From an uncultured beta proteobacterium (GTDB lineage Bacteria > Pseudomonadota > Gammaproteobacteria > Burkholderiales > Burkholderiaceae_C), in assembly GCA_903944555.1 (NCBI GenBank), contig CAJASG010000369.1, forward strand, positions 1-12,797: 12,797 nucleotides of DNA. Direction: 5' to 3'. The notes beneath the pieces were generated by a model. That model was not told the origin of the DNA. It did no database searches and worked only from the letters and a program-made list of their open reading frames with translations. Shown one piece after another: positions 6,856 to 12,797 of this stretch (position 1 is the first letter of the stretch; every line of letters starts with the position of its first letter). Made by a program: the position numbers and the translations under genes.

Positions 6856-7995
6856 CTACAGGGACAGCATGTGCCCCAAGCGTGGATCGCCCTTGCCGGA
6901 CAGCACTTGCAAATAGGCGGCTTGCACCGCCTGCTGCCCGCTGTGGTGTTGCACGGTGATCCAGGGCTGTTGCGGGTGGGTCACCGCCGTAGTGAACGCC
7001 TGCCAGGACTGCACCAAGCGCGCGCCCAGCCCCTGTGCACCCCACTCGGTATTGCGCTTCTTGATTTGGGCGGGGGCGAAGAACAGGGTCGGTTTGGGGC
7101 CCAGCAGATCGCGTCCACCGCCCAGTTCCGTCACGTGCGTGCCGCCGATGGAGCTGCTGTATTTGAGTTGGGTGCAATGGGCATGTACGGCCTTGCGAAA
7201 GTTGGCGTTGCCGGCAAAGTCGACGTACACGCAGGGCGCATCCGCCGCAACCTGGTCGAGCTGGTCGTAGGTCAACACGCGGTGGTAACAGCCCAGGCTT
7301 TCACAAAACGCCACGTTGCCGGGGGAGGTCAACCCCACCACTTCAATCCCGGTGCGCTGTGCCATCTGGAAGGCCGTGCCGTAGGCGGTTTTGCTGGAGG
7401 CGCTGGACAGCAGCATGACGCCTGGCACTTCGGGGTTGGCGGTGGCACCGAAGAAGGCGTTGTCCGCCAAAAAGTCGTCAATCAGCCACGAGGTGATGAA
7501 CAGTGGGCGTAGCAGGGCTTGGATGTCCTCGGTGTCTGCCGTGTAGAACGGGTCGGTGGCGGTGCGGGTGTACTGGTTGTAGACCGGGTGCAGCTCTGCG
7601 CGGTGGGGTGCGGCGTCCATGAACGACAGAGGTGACACGCGGGCGGGAGTCAGGTCCACGGTGTTGGACATGGGGAAGTAGCCATACAGCCGCTCGCCCA
7701 CAGGGACGTCGGGGTGGCGGGATTCGACCACGCTGCCAAAGCCCCAGACCGGGATGCGGCCCCACTGGCTGTCATCACCATCGCCTGCCGCCGCGTTGGT
7801 TGGGGTCACCGGGAAAAATCCCCAGTAGTTCATGGCGTCGCCAAAGGCGGCGTAGGTGATGTTGTTGGATGTGAGCGCAAAGTGGTGGATGGCGACGCGG
7901 ACCTGGCCCTCGGGCAGCGCCACGGTTGGCACGGTGCGCACTCGGGTGGTGGCCAGTTGGTCTTTGCGGACCAGAAAATCGGTGGTGTTTTGCAT
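6856..7995 (-). CDS. DUF2855 family protein
   Basis: A 379-residue protein that I recognise as DUF2855, a family of unknown function distantly like medium-chain dehydrogenases. Visible features are an N-terminal beta-rich part (VRVAIHHFALTSNNITYAAFG, split around residue 40), WGFGSV (84-89), ERLYGYFPMS (101-110), and a Rossmann-like stretch with GVMLLSSASSKTAYG (192-206) in place of a classical GxGxxG. The ATG at 7995 is chosen; an upstream GTG at 8028 would start inside a hairpin. Neither has a strong ribosome binding site. It lies 66 bases downstream of ohr on the same strand, so it may be read through from the peroxide-responsive promoter or have its own. A redox role is only suggested by fold and context. 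Confidence 0.8.
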   Translation of the reverse strand: MQNTTDFLVRKDQLATTRVRTVPTVALPEGQVRVAIHHFALTSNNITYAAFGDAMNYWGFFPVTPTNAAAGDGDDSQWGRIPVWGFGSVVESRHPDVPVGERLYGYFPMSNTVDLTPARVSPLSFMDAAPHRAELHPVYNQYTRTATDPFYTADTEDIQALLRPLFITSWLIDDFLADNAFFGATANPEVPGVMLLSSASSKTAYGTAFQMAQRTGIEVVGLTSPGNVAFCESLGCYHRVLTYDQLDQVAADAPCVYVDFAGNANFRKAVHAHCTQLKYSSSIGGTHVTELGGGRDLLGPKPTLFFAPAQIKKRNTEWGAQGLGARLVQSWQAFTTAVTHPQQPWITVQHHSGQQAVQAAYLQVLSGKGDPRLGHMLSL

Positions 7996-8014
7996 GCGCG
8001 AACCATAAAGCACA

Positions 8015-8043
8015 CGGCCAGCCCCCACAACCGGGACTGGCCG
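8015..8043 (-). terminator. Strong hairpin between ohr and the DUF2855 gene
   Basis: On the minus strand an 11-bp stem (8043-8033 with 8025-8015, one G-T wobble) closes a 7-base loop. It sits 18 bases after the ohr stop and is followed by a weak T-rich stretch, TGTGCTTTAT. It could terminate the ohrR-ohr mRNA partly, acting as an attenuator before the DUF2855 gene, whose start codon lies 20 bases beyond. Confidence 0.55.
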
Positions 8044-8061
8044 CTTAGGTGACAGGGCGGT

Positions 8062-8490
8062 TTAGACGACCGTGATGGTCACTTCAATGTTGCCACGGGT
8101 GGCGTTGGAGTAGGGGCACACGGCGTGGGCCTTGTCCACCAGGGCTTGGGCGGCAGCACGCTCCATGCCTGGAATAGTGACGGCAAGTTGCACTTCAATG
8201 CCGAAGCCAGCAGGAATCTGGCCAATACCGACGGTGGCGTCGATGCTGGTGTCGGCTGGCAGGGCAATTTTTTGCATGCCGGCGACAAACTTCATGGCGC
8301 CGATGAAGCAGGCGCTGTAGCCCGCTGCAAACAGCTGCTCGGGGTTGACGCCGCCGCCTGCGCCGCCCATTTCTTTGGGTACTGCCAGTTTCAAGTCGAG
8401 CAGGCCGTCGGAGGTGCGGGTGGTGCCGTCACGCCCACCTGTGGAGGTGGCGTGTGCTTGGTAAATTACTTTTTCGACTTTGGTGGTCAT
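8062..8490 (-). CDS. ohr: Organic hydroperoxide resistance peroxidase Ohr
   Basis: A 142-residue OsmC/Ohr-fold thiol peroxidase, the standard length. The peroxidatic cysteine is Cys61 ([11 protein letters not shown]) and the resolving cysteine Cys125 ([13 protein letters not shown]). Arg20 (GGRDG) and Glu51 ([13 protein letters not shown]) match the residues that activate the cysteine in Ohr. The [11 protein letters not shown] ending is typical of Ohr rather than OsmC. The enzyme is a cytoplasmic homodimer that reduces organic and fatty-acid hydroperoxides. The ATG overlaps the ohrR stop (ATGA, 8487-8490), so ohr is cotranscribed with and probably controlled by OhrR. Confidence 0.95.
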   Translation of the reverse strand: MTTKVEKVIYQAHATSTGGRDGTTRTSDGLLDLKLAVPKEMGGAGGGVNPEQLFAAGYSACFIGAMKFVAGMQKIALPADTSIDATVGIGQIPAGFGIEVQLAVTIPGMERAAAQALVDKAHAVCPYSNATRGNIEVTITVV

Positions 8491-9026
8491 GGTGTTGCTT
8501 TCTTGGGTGAATGCTCCGGTTTGGAGCGGGGTGGTAAGGGGTTGGGTTGGGGTGCTGGCGCGTGCATGGCCGTGCGCAGGGTTTTAATTTGTTGGTTCAG
8601 GGCAAACAAGTCACTCAGGGGTAAGCCGCTTTGGGCGACTACGCAGCCAGGGATGTGTGCCGCCTGGACTTGGAGCTGTTGGCCAGCGGGGCTAAGGCAC
8701 ACATGCACCCGGCGTTCGTCTTCGCTGGAGCGCTGACGCACCAGCAGGCCCGCAGTTTCCATGCGTTTAAGCAAAGGTGTCAGCGTGCCGGAGTCCAGAC
8801 TGAGGCGATCACCCAGTGCCGAGACGCTCAAGTCATCGCGCTCCCACAGGACCAGCATCACCAAGTACTGCGGGTAGGTCAGGTCCAATGCCTCCAGCAG
8901 GGGCTTGTACAACTTGGTCATGGCCAGTGAGGCGGAGTACAGTGAAAAACACAGTTGGTTGTCCAACAGTTGTGCCGGGTTGGACGACTGCGGAGACGAC
9001 TGGGTTTTGATATTTGGGGAGGACAT
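8487..9026 (-). CDS. ohrR: Organic hydroperoxide sensor/repressor OhrR (MarR family)
   Basis: A 179-residue MarR-family winged-helix repressor. The OhrR hallmark is near the N-terminus: [25 protein letters not shown] (from residue 20), in which Cys26 is the peroxide-sensing cysteine and Tyr30/Tyr40 the usual partner tyrosines. The DNA-binding part covers about 66-110 ([20 protein letters not shown], then DERRVHV). Cys128 lies about 100 residues after Cys26, the arrangement of two-Cys OhrR proteins such as that of Xanthomonas (Cys22/Cys127), so oxidation may form an intersubunit disulfide. The C-terminus is extended by about 25 Pro/Lys-rich residues beyond the usual length. No Shine-Dalgarno is seen before the ATG, yet no alternative start fits. 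It is followed by ohr with an ATGA overlap and is preceded by operator-like repeats. Confidence 0.93.
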   Translation of the reverse strand: MSSPNIKTQSSPQSSNPAQLLDNQLCFSLYSASLAMTKLYKPLLEALDLTYPQYLVMLVLWERDDLSVSALGDRLSLDSGTLTPLLKRMETAGLLVRQRSSEDERRVHVCLSPAGQQLQVQAAHIPGCVVAQSGLPLSDLFALNQQIKTLRTAMHAPAPQPNPLPPRSKPEHSPKKATP

Positions 9027-9032
9027 GGGTTA

Positions 9033-9061
9033 ATTGTAGCGTGCAATTGAATTGTGCGCAA
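9033..9061 (-). promoter_or_regulatory. Predicted ohrR-ohr promoter
   Basis: On the minus strand TTGCGC (9061-9056) and TACAAT (9038-9033) are separated by exactly 17 bases. The -10 element matches 5 of 6 consensus bases, the -35 element 3 of 6. Only six bases (TAACCC) separate the -10 box from the ohrR ATG, so the expected transcription start falls on or next to the start codon. Confidence 0.55.
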
Positions 9062-9070
9062 TTGAATTGC
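9043..9070. promoter_or_regulatory. Tandem OhrR operator-like sites
   Basis: GCAATTGAATTG occurs twice, at 9043-9054 and 9058-9069, 15 bases apart, and the whole 28-bp block is itself nearly palindromic, beginning GCAATT and ending AATTGC. AATT-rich inverted sites of this type are the known binding sites of OhrR proteins. They cover the predicted -35 box and spacer of the ohrR promoter, so binding would block RNA polymerase. Oxidation of OhrR would release it. Confidence 0.75.
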
Positions 9071-9121
9071 GGATTCTTGCTTTTGACGCAGCACTGCAAG
9101 GGTTAACCGGGTTTGAACGTT

Positions 9122-9150
9122 GCCCCGCCGCTAAGACGCTGCGGTGGGGC
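9122..9150 (-). terminator. Hairpin at the 3' end of the HNH gene
   Basis: GCCCCGCCGC (9122-9131) pairs with GCGGTGGGGC (9141-9150), a 10-bp stem with one wobble around a 9-base loop. The leftward HNH gene ends within it (TAG at 9131-9133). No T-run follows, so it is an uncertain terminator. It also separates this gene from the ohrR promoter region. Confidence 0.4.
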
Positions 9151-9361
9151 GCTTGGCGTGGCGCTGGTTGTTGCACGCGTCGTGGCTGATGGCCAGATTC
9201 TCCGCATGGCTGTTGCCGCCTTCACTCAAGGGTTTTATGTGTTCCAGCGTTGCGGCTTCAGGCGCCACATGCTCGCCACACATCCAGCACGGCACCACAC
9301 CGTGCAGTTGGCGGGCCACCGTTTTGTAGATCTTGTCGCGGGTGAGGGAGAGTTTGCTCAT
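9131..9361 (-). CDS. Small HNH endonuclease-like protein
   Basis: A 76-residue protein made almost entirely of an HNH domain. A CWMC zinc knuckle (Cys25, Cys28) is followed by LEHIKPLSEGG (His41), ENLAISHDACN (Asn55, His60, Cys63) and a basic end. This order, CxxC-x12-H-x13-N-x4-H-x2-C, is that of the zinc-binding beta-beta-alpha metal nuclease fold (HNH, McrA-like). The His and Asn needed for metal-dependent cleavage are present. The ATG at 9361 lies nearest to the domain; the frame is open to 9412 but that would overlap the divergent HDOD gene. No strong ribosome binding site was seen. It has no methylase or other partner in view, so it may be a solitary DNA-processing or phage-derived protein. 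Confidence 0.78.
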   Translation of the reverse strand: MSKLSLTRDKIYKTVARQLHGVVPCWMCGEHVAPEAATLEHIKPLSEGGNSHAENLAISHDACNNQRHAKRPTAAS

Positions 9362-9406
9362 AATTGAGCCGGCATTATGCAATGCCACCCTTTGAGAAAC
9401 GCGAAC

Positions 9407-10234
9407 ATGCACCTTGATGATTTATTGGATTCGAAACAGGCGCTGCCCAGCTTGCCGCGCGTGATTGCGATGGTGCTGAACGAGCTCAACCGGGAAGAGC
9501 CAGACCTGCGCACGGTTAGTCAGCTCATCAACACCGATATTGGCATGACAGCACGCTTATTGGGCTTGGCCAATTCAGCCCAATTCAACCTGACCAACCA
9601 GATTGGCAGTGTGGCCGACGCCTTGGCGGTACTGGGGCTGGACCAGGTGCGCGCCTTGTCCATGGCAGCGGCAGTTGCCGGCGTATTCAAAGCGGTACCG
9701 GGCATGGAGATGCAGCAGTTTTGGCGCTACAGCCTGGATGTAGCCAAGCTCTCGCGCAAGCTGGCACGCGCCGCGCACGCCAACGCCGGGCTGGCTTTCA
9801 CCACCGGCTTGATCCACGCCTGTGGCGAGTTGGTGATGCACCTGGGCATGCCGGGGCAAATGCGCTGGCTCAACGACCAGGTTGGTCCCTTGGCCATGCG
9901 ACGTGACAATGCAGAGAACCACTTGCTGGGCTACAGCTATGTAGAGGTCGGGGCCGCGTTTGCCAAAAGTTGGGAGTTTCCCGATGCTTTGGTGGATGCC
10001 ATCGCCCACCAGCGGGCGCCATTCTTGAATGACGTGTGTGAGCCACTGGCTGGCGTGGTGCACTTGGCCGTGTGGCGTGCCCGTGCCCACGAAGACCGAT
10101 TGGCTCCCGGTGCGCTGGCGGATAGCTTTCCGGACGAGGTGGCCCTGACGCTGGGCATCGACATCGACGAGGTGTTACAGGAGGATGCTATCGATTGGAC
10201 GACCCGCCAAGAAACCACCAGCTTTGTGGCTTGA
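9407..10234 (+). CDS. HDOD-domain signalling protein
   Basis: A protein of about 275 residues, nearly all HDOD domain: LPSLPRVIAMVLNEL, then ISTD-like INTDIGMTARLLGLANSAQFN and IGSVADALAVLGLDQVRAL, followed by helical segments with FTTGLIHACGELVM. HDOD proteins are HD-superfamily relatives without phosphohydrolase activity that take part in signal transduction, often with chemotaxis, cyclic-di-GMP or two-component systems. It carries no GGDEF, EAL or receiver domain. The start at 9407 is favoured because the HDOD domain begins directly after it; ATG at 9377 is in frame and would add ten residues. The gene is divergent from the HNH gene and convergent with the ABC permease gene, 13 bases apart. 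The family is certain, the pathway unknown. Confidence 0.88.
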   Translation: MHLDDLLDSKQALPSLPRVIAMVLNELNREEPDLRTVSQLINTDIGMTARLLGLANSAQFNLTNQIGSVADALAVLGLDQVRALSMAAAVAGVFKAVPGMEMQQFWRYSLDVAKLSRKLARAAHANAGLAFTTGLIHACGELVMHLGMPGQMRWLNDQVGPLAMRRDNAENHLLGYSYVEVGAAFAKSWEFPDALVDAIAHQRAPFLNDVCEPLAGVVHLAVWRARAHEDRLAPGALADSFPDEVALTLGIDIDEVLQEDAIDWTTRQETTSFVA

Positions 10235-10247
10235 CCCGAGCCAGGCT

Positions 10248-11111
10248 TCAGGCCCTGAAACGCTTGCGCGTGAGAGCCAGCGCCACCCAAAACGACACAC
10301 CGGCGTAGGCCAGCAACACCAGCGCATGGCGCGCTGTGTCGGTGGGCCATTGGTCCATGAAAAGCGGCCGCACCAGCGCCACCGCGTTGCTCAAGGGCAG
10401 CCAGTCGGCCACCACCCGCACTGCAAAGGGCAGCTGTTCCAGCGGGAAGAACACCCCACTCAGGAACATCATCGGCGTGAGAAACAGGGTGAAGTAATAG
10501 GTGAAAAAATCATAGCCCTTGGCCAGCGCATTAAAGATCAGCGCAATGCAACTGAAGGTGATGCCCACGCCCAGCAAAATGGGCCACGCTACCAATAGCT
10601 TCGGTGAATGGCTAATACCAAGCACCAGCATCACGCCCAGGATGGCCGTTACGGTAAACAGCGACTTGAACGCCGCCCACAGCATCTCGGCCAGCACAAT
10701 GTCGTCCAGCCCGACCGGCGCGTTCATGATGCCGTCCCAGGTTTTTTGCACATGCATGCGGGAAAATGCCGAATACAGCGCCTCAAACGAGGCGGCCTGC
10801 ATCGCACTCATGCAAATAGAGCCGCTTGCCAGGAAAAGGATGTATGGCACTTTGACATCGCCATCCACACCCGGCACGGTGATTTGCCCCACCAGTGCGC
10901 CCATGCCGTAGCCAAACGCCACCAGCCACATCAGTGGCTCGGCAATATTGCCCACCAGGCTGGGGATGGCCAGCTTGCGCCACACCAGCAGGTTGCGCAG
11001 AAACACCGGCCAAAAGCGCAGGGAAAGTCGGGGCAAACGCCAAATCGAATTTGAAGTGCCTTTTAGGCCGCTAGCCCCCGTGAAATGTGCGTGAGTAGCT
11101 ACTGATTTCAT
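10248..11111 (-). CDS. ABC-2 type transporter permease, NodJ-like
   Basis: A 287-residue membrane protein with about six hydrophobic segments and the ABC-2 hallmark near the C-terminus (LTPMMFLSGVFFPLEQLP, residues 211-228). WRKLAIPSLVGNIAEPLMWLVAFGYGMG (44-71) resembles the first membrane region of NodJ-type exporters. It would form the channel for the ATPase encoded 5 bases upstream; the transported substrate is unknown, and nodulation itself is not implied. The ATG at 11111 is supported by GAAGGA 8 bases before it. The start codon and residues 1-15 are encoded by the 49-bp repeat, so the first 25 or so residues are probably a recent, non-conserved extension. An internal GTG (residue 36, PVFLRN) is the alternative start. 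Confidence 0.88.
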   Translation of the reverse strand: MKSVATHAHFTGASGLKGTSNSIWRLPRLSLRFWPVFLRNLLVWRKLAIPSLVGNIAEPLMWLVAFGYGMGALVGQITVPGVDGDVKVPYILFLASGSICMSAMQAASFEALYSAFSRMHVQKTWDGIMNAPVGLDDIVLAEMLWAAFKSLFTVTAILGVMLVLGISHSPKLLVAWPILLGVGITFSCIALIFNALAKGYDFFTYYFTLFLTPMMFLSGVFFPLEQLPFAVRVVADWLPLSNAVALVRPLFMDQWPTDTARHALVLLAYAGVSFWVALALTRKRFRA

Positions 11112-11114
11112 AGC
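11066..11114 (+). repeat. 49-bp dispersed palindromic repeat, copy B
   Basis: Ungapped match to 2672-2720 at 40 of 49 bases. Here the terminal hairpin has decayed to a 4-bp stem (GCTA/TAGC, 11098-11101 with 11111-11114). The element spans the junction of the two exporter genes. Read on the minus strand it contributes the permease ATG and 15 codons in an open frame, in contrast to copy A, which ends a gene on the plus strand. Confidence 0.75.
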
Positions 11115-11116
11115 GT

Positions 11117-12064
11117 CTATCCTTCTTCCCGGATCTGGCGTCCGGTCAGTTTCAAAAACAGGTCTTCCAAATTGGCCGGGCGGTGCAGGATGCGCAACTG
11201 TGGGTGCGCATGCAGCGCTAACAGCAGCTCCGGCGCGGTACTGGTGTAGAAAAACACGGTCTCGCCGCTCACCTCCACCCGCGAGGCCAGGGCCCGCAGC
11301 GGGCTGTGCACCGACTCCACCAGTGCCAGCGCGCCCACGCCATACACCTCCACCACATCGGGCTCCAAGTGTTGGGCAATCAAATCACGCGGTTTGCCCT
11401 CGGCAATCTTCCGTCCATGGTCCAGCACCAGTAGGCGGGTGCACAGGCGCTCGGCCTCGTCCATGAAGTGGGTGGTCAGCAAAATCGACTTGCCTTGTTG
11501 CAGCAGCAATTGCAGCCGCTCCCACATCAGGTGGCGGGCTTGCGGGTCCAGGCCGGTCGTGGGCTCGTCCAGCAGCAAGAGCTTGGGGTCGTTCACCAGG
11601 GCGCGGGCCAGGCTAAGCCGACGCTTCATGCCGCCCGACAACTCGCCAGGCTTGGCATTGGCTTTGCTGGTGAGGGAGGCAAATTCGAGCAAGGCCGGAA
11701 TGCGTGCTCGAATCGTCGCATCCTTCATGCCAAAGTAGCGCCCATAGACCAGCAGGTTTTCCGCACAGGAGAAATCGGGGTCCAGTGTGTCCATCTGGCT
11801 CACCACGCCCAGTTGCGCCTTGATGGTCAGCGCGTCCTGCGGCATTTGCAGGTCGAACGCGTGGACGGCGCCACTGTCGGGCACGGTCAGCCCCAGGCAC
11901 ATGCGGATGGTGGTGGTTTTGCCGGCGCCGTTGGGGCCAATGACGCCCAAGCATTCACCGGGGGCAATCTCGAACGACAGGTCGCTGACCACGGTGGTGT
12001 CGCCGTAGCGCTTGGTCAGGTTGCGGCACTCAAACAGGGCAGTGGGGGGTAGCGGTGGTGACAT
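11117..12064 (-). CDS. ABC transporter ATP-binding protein, NodI-like
   Basis: A 315-residue nucleotide-binding subunit with all motifs: Walker [10 protein letters not shown] (43-51), Q-loop Gln90, signature LSGGMKRRL (142-150), Walker B LLLLDEP (162-168) and switch His199 ([11 protein letters not shown]). The length, the MKRRL signature variant and the C-terminal domain of about 90 residues ending [12 protein letters not shown] match the NodI/DrrA group of drug, lipid or oligosaccharide exporters. It energises export through the downstream permease. The ATG at 12064 is chosen because the domain begins there; 63 upstream codons in frame run through the intergenic region and antisense to purT. 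No clear ribosome binding site is seen. The gene is divergent from purT with 73 bases between the two starts. Confidence 0.92.
   Translation of the reverse strand: MSPPLPPTALFECRNLTKRYGDTTVVSDLSFEIAPGECLGVIGPNGAGKTTTIRMCLGLTVPDSGAVHAFDLQMPQDALTIKAQLGVVSQMDTLDPDFSCAENLLVYGRYFGMKDATIRARIPALLEFASLTSKANAKPGELSGGMKRRLSLARALVNDPKLLLLDEPTTGLDPQARHLMWERLQLLLQQGKSILLTTHFMDEAERLCTRLLVLDHGRKIAEGKPRDLIAQHLEPDVVEVYGVGALALVESVHSPLRALASRVEVSGETVFFYTSTAPELLLALHAHPQLRILHRPANLEDLFLKLTGRQIREEG
11120..11125 (-). promoter_or_regulatory. Ribosome binding site of the permease gene
   Basis: GAAGGA on the minus strand lies inside the last codons of the ATPase gene, 8 bases before ATG at 11111. It lies outside the 49-bp repeat, so an older binding site is now used with a start codon brought by the repeat. 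It decides the start in favour of the repeat-encoded ATG. Confidence 0.65.
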
Positions 12065-12108
12065 GCGGCGATTGTGGCGCAGCGGCGACGGGTCTGCGAA
12101 TTCGGGCC

Positions 12109-12130
12109 TAATATCCGTCTTTTTAAGGAA
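12109..12130 (+). promoter_or_regulatory. Possible purT -10 box and ribosome binding site
   Basis: TAATAT (12109-12114) is a plausible -10 box, with no good -35 box at the right distance. AAGGAA (12125-12130) lies 7 bases before the purT ATG and is a clear ribosome binding site. No PurR-like operator was recognised. Confidence 0.4.
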
Positions 12131-12137
12131 TTCAAAA

Positions 12138-12797
12138 ATGACCACTTTCGGCACCCCGCTTTCCCCCCAATCCACCAAAGTCATGCTGCTGGGCAGTGGT
12201 GAGCTGGGAAAAGAGGTGCTGATCGCCCTGCAGCGTCTGGGCGTGGAAACCATTGCTGTGGACCGTTACGACAACGCCCCCGGTCACCAGGTGGCCCACC
12301 ACGCCCGCACCATCACCATGAGTGATCCGGCCCAGCTCAAGGCCCTGATTGAGGCCGAGAAACCCGACTGGGTGGTACCTGAGATTGAAGCCATTGCCAC
12401 GCCCATGCTGCAGGAGCTGGAAGCGGCCGGTGTCGTTAAAGTGGTGCCCACCGCCCGCGCTGCCCGCCTCACCATGGACCGCGAAGGCATTCGCCGCCTG
12501 GCGGGCGAGACCTTGGGCCTGCCCACCAGCCCCTACCAGTTCTGCGACTCGCTGGCCGAGTTGCAGGTGGCCATCGATGGCGGGAGTGGCAAGGGCATTG
12601 GCTACCCCTGCATCGTCAAGCCGGTGATGAGCTCATCGGGCAAGGGCCAAAGCAAGATCGACGGCCCAGCCGATGTCAAAACCGCGTGGGACTACGCCAT
12701 GGCCGGTGGACGCGTGGGGCCAGGGCGTGTCATCGTCGAAGGCTTTATTGACTTTGAATACGAGATCACTTTGCTGACCGTGCGCGCCCGGGGCGCC
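12138..12797 (+). CDS. purT: Formate-dependent GAR transformylase PurT (5' part, truncated by window end)
   Basis: The first 220 codons of a gene that runs off the window in frame; the full protein is usually about 390-400 residues. PurT makes formyl-GAR from GAR, formate and ATP in purine synthesis (the alternative to folate-dependent PurN) and belongs to the ATP-grasp superfamily. Visible signatures are the N-terminal nucleotide fold [13 protein letters not shown] (15-27), [14 protein letters not shown] (41-54), VPEIEAIAT (80-88), [18 protein letters not shown] (104-121), and the ATP-grasp lysine and loop [15 protein letters not shown] (from about 158). AAGGAA before the ATG confirms the start. 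It has no functional link to the divergent exporter genes. Confidence 0.95.
   Translation, partial: MTTFGTPLSPQSTKVMLLGSGELGKEVLIALQRLGVETIAVDRYDNAPGHQVAHHARTITMSDPAQLKALIEAEKPDWVVPEIEAIATPMLQELEAAGVVKVVPTARAARLTMDREGIRRLAGETLGLPTSPYQFCDSLAELQVAIDGGSGKGIGYPCIVKPVMSSSGKGQSKIDGPADVKTAWDYAMAGGRVGPGRVIVEGFIDFEYEITLLTVRARGA

Noticed and set aside
6728..7177. 150-codon N-terminal extension of the metallophosphoesterase frame
   Set aside because: It overlaps the DUF2855 coding region on the same strand in another frame, shows no domain, and the metal-binding motif and a ribosome binding site sit right at ATG 6727.
10235..10255. Possible terminator between the HDOD and permease genes
   Set aside because: TTCAGG and CCTGAA are separated by a single base, leaving no loop, and no T-run follows on either strand.
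11613..11954. 113-codon minus-strand frame inside the ATPase gene
   Set aside because: Same-strand alternative frame of the ATPase gene; low-complexity and without its own signals.
12065..12253. 63-codon N-terminal extension of the NodI-like ATPase
   Set aside because: It runs through the intergenic region and antisense to purT; ABC ATPases of this group begin close to the chosen ATG.

Overview
The window is GC-rich, densely coded bacterial DNA, most likely chromosomal DNA of a betaproteobacterium of the family Comamonadaceae (Rhodoferax/Acidovorax-like). This is inferred from the style of the proteins (ohr/ohrR pair, NodI/NodJ-type exporter, purT), the codon use, and a 49-bp palindromic repeat that resembles short repeats I associate from memory with that family. 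No search was run. No rRNA, tRNA, CRISPR array, insertion sequence or phage gene was seen, and no gene-free stretch exceeds about 130 bases. Bases 1-58 hold nothing I can recognise.

Layout. 59-250 (-) is a small 4-oxalocrotonate tautomerase-family protein, divergent from a two-gene membrane unit (265-2680, +): an ArnT/GT39-like glycosyltransferase followed 4 bases later by a PAP2 phosphatase, a pairing that suggests envelope lipid or glycan modification. A copy of the 49-bp repeat supplies the last codons and the stop of the phosphatase gene.

6727-2763 (-) is a compact four-gene operon: calcineurin-like metallophosphoesterase, a Ser/Thr protein kinase fused to a universal-stress-protein domain, a short-chain dehydrogenase, and a DUF2520 Rossmann-type dehydrogenase-like protein. 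The first two junctions are ATGA overlaps and the third is a 16-base gap with a good ribosome binding site. This is the most interesting unit: a possible kinase/phosphatase switch translated together with two redox-type proteins. Its leader contains two overlapping perfect palindromes.

9026-6856 (-) is the organic-peroxide response: ohrR (MarR family, two-cysteine type), ohr (ATGA overlap), then, after a strong hairpin, a DUF2855 protein. Upstream of ohrR lie two tandem operator-like sites over a -35/-10 pair whose predicted start point falls on the ohrR start codon, so the mRNA may be leaderless.

9131-9361 (-) is a tiny HNH endonuclease-like gene, divergent from an HDOD-domain signalling protein (9407-10234, +). 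12064-10248 (-) is an ABC-2 exporter (NodI-like ATPase, NodJ-like permease). A second copy of the 49-bp repeat provides the permease start codon and its first 15 residues. The window ends inside purT (12138 onward, +), the formate-dependent GAR transformylase, whose first 220 codons are present.
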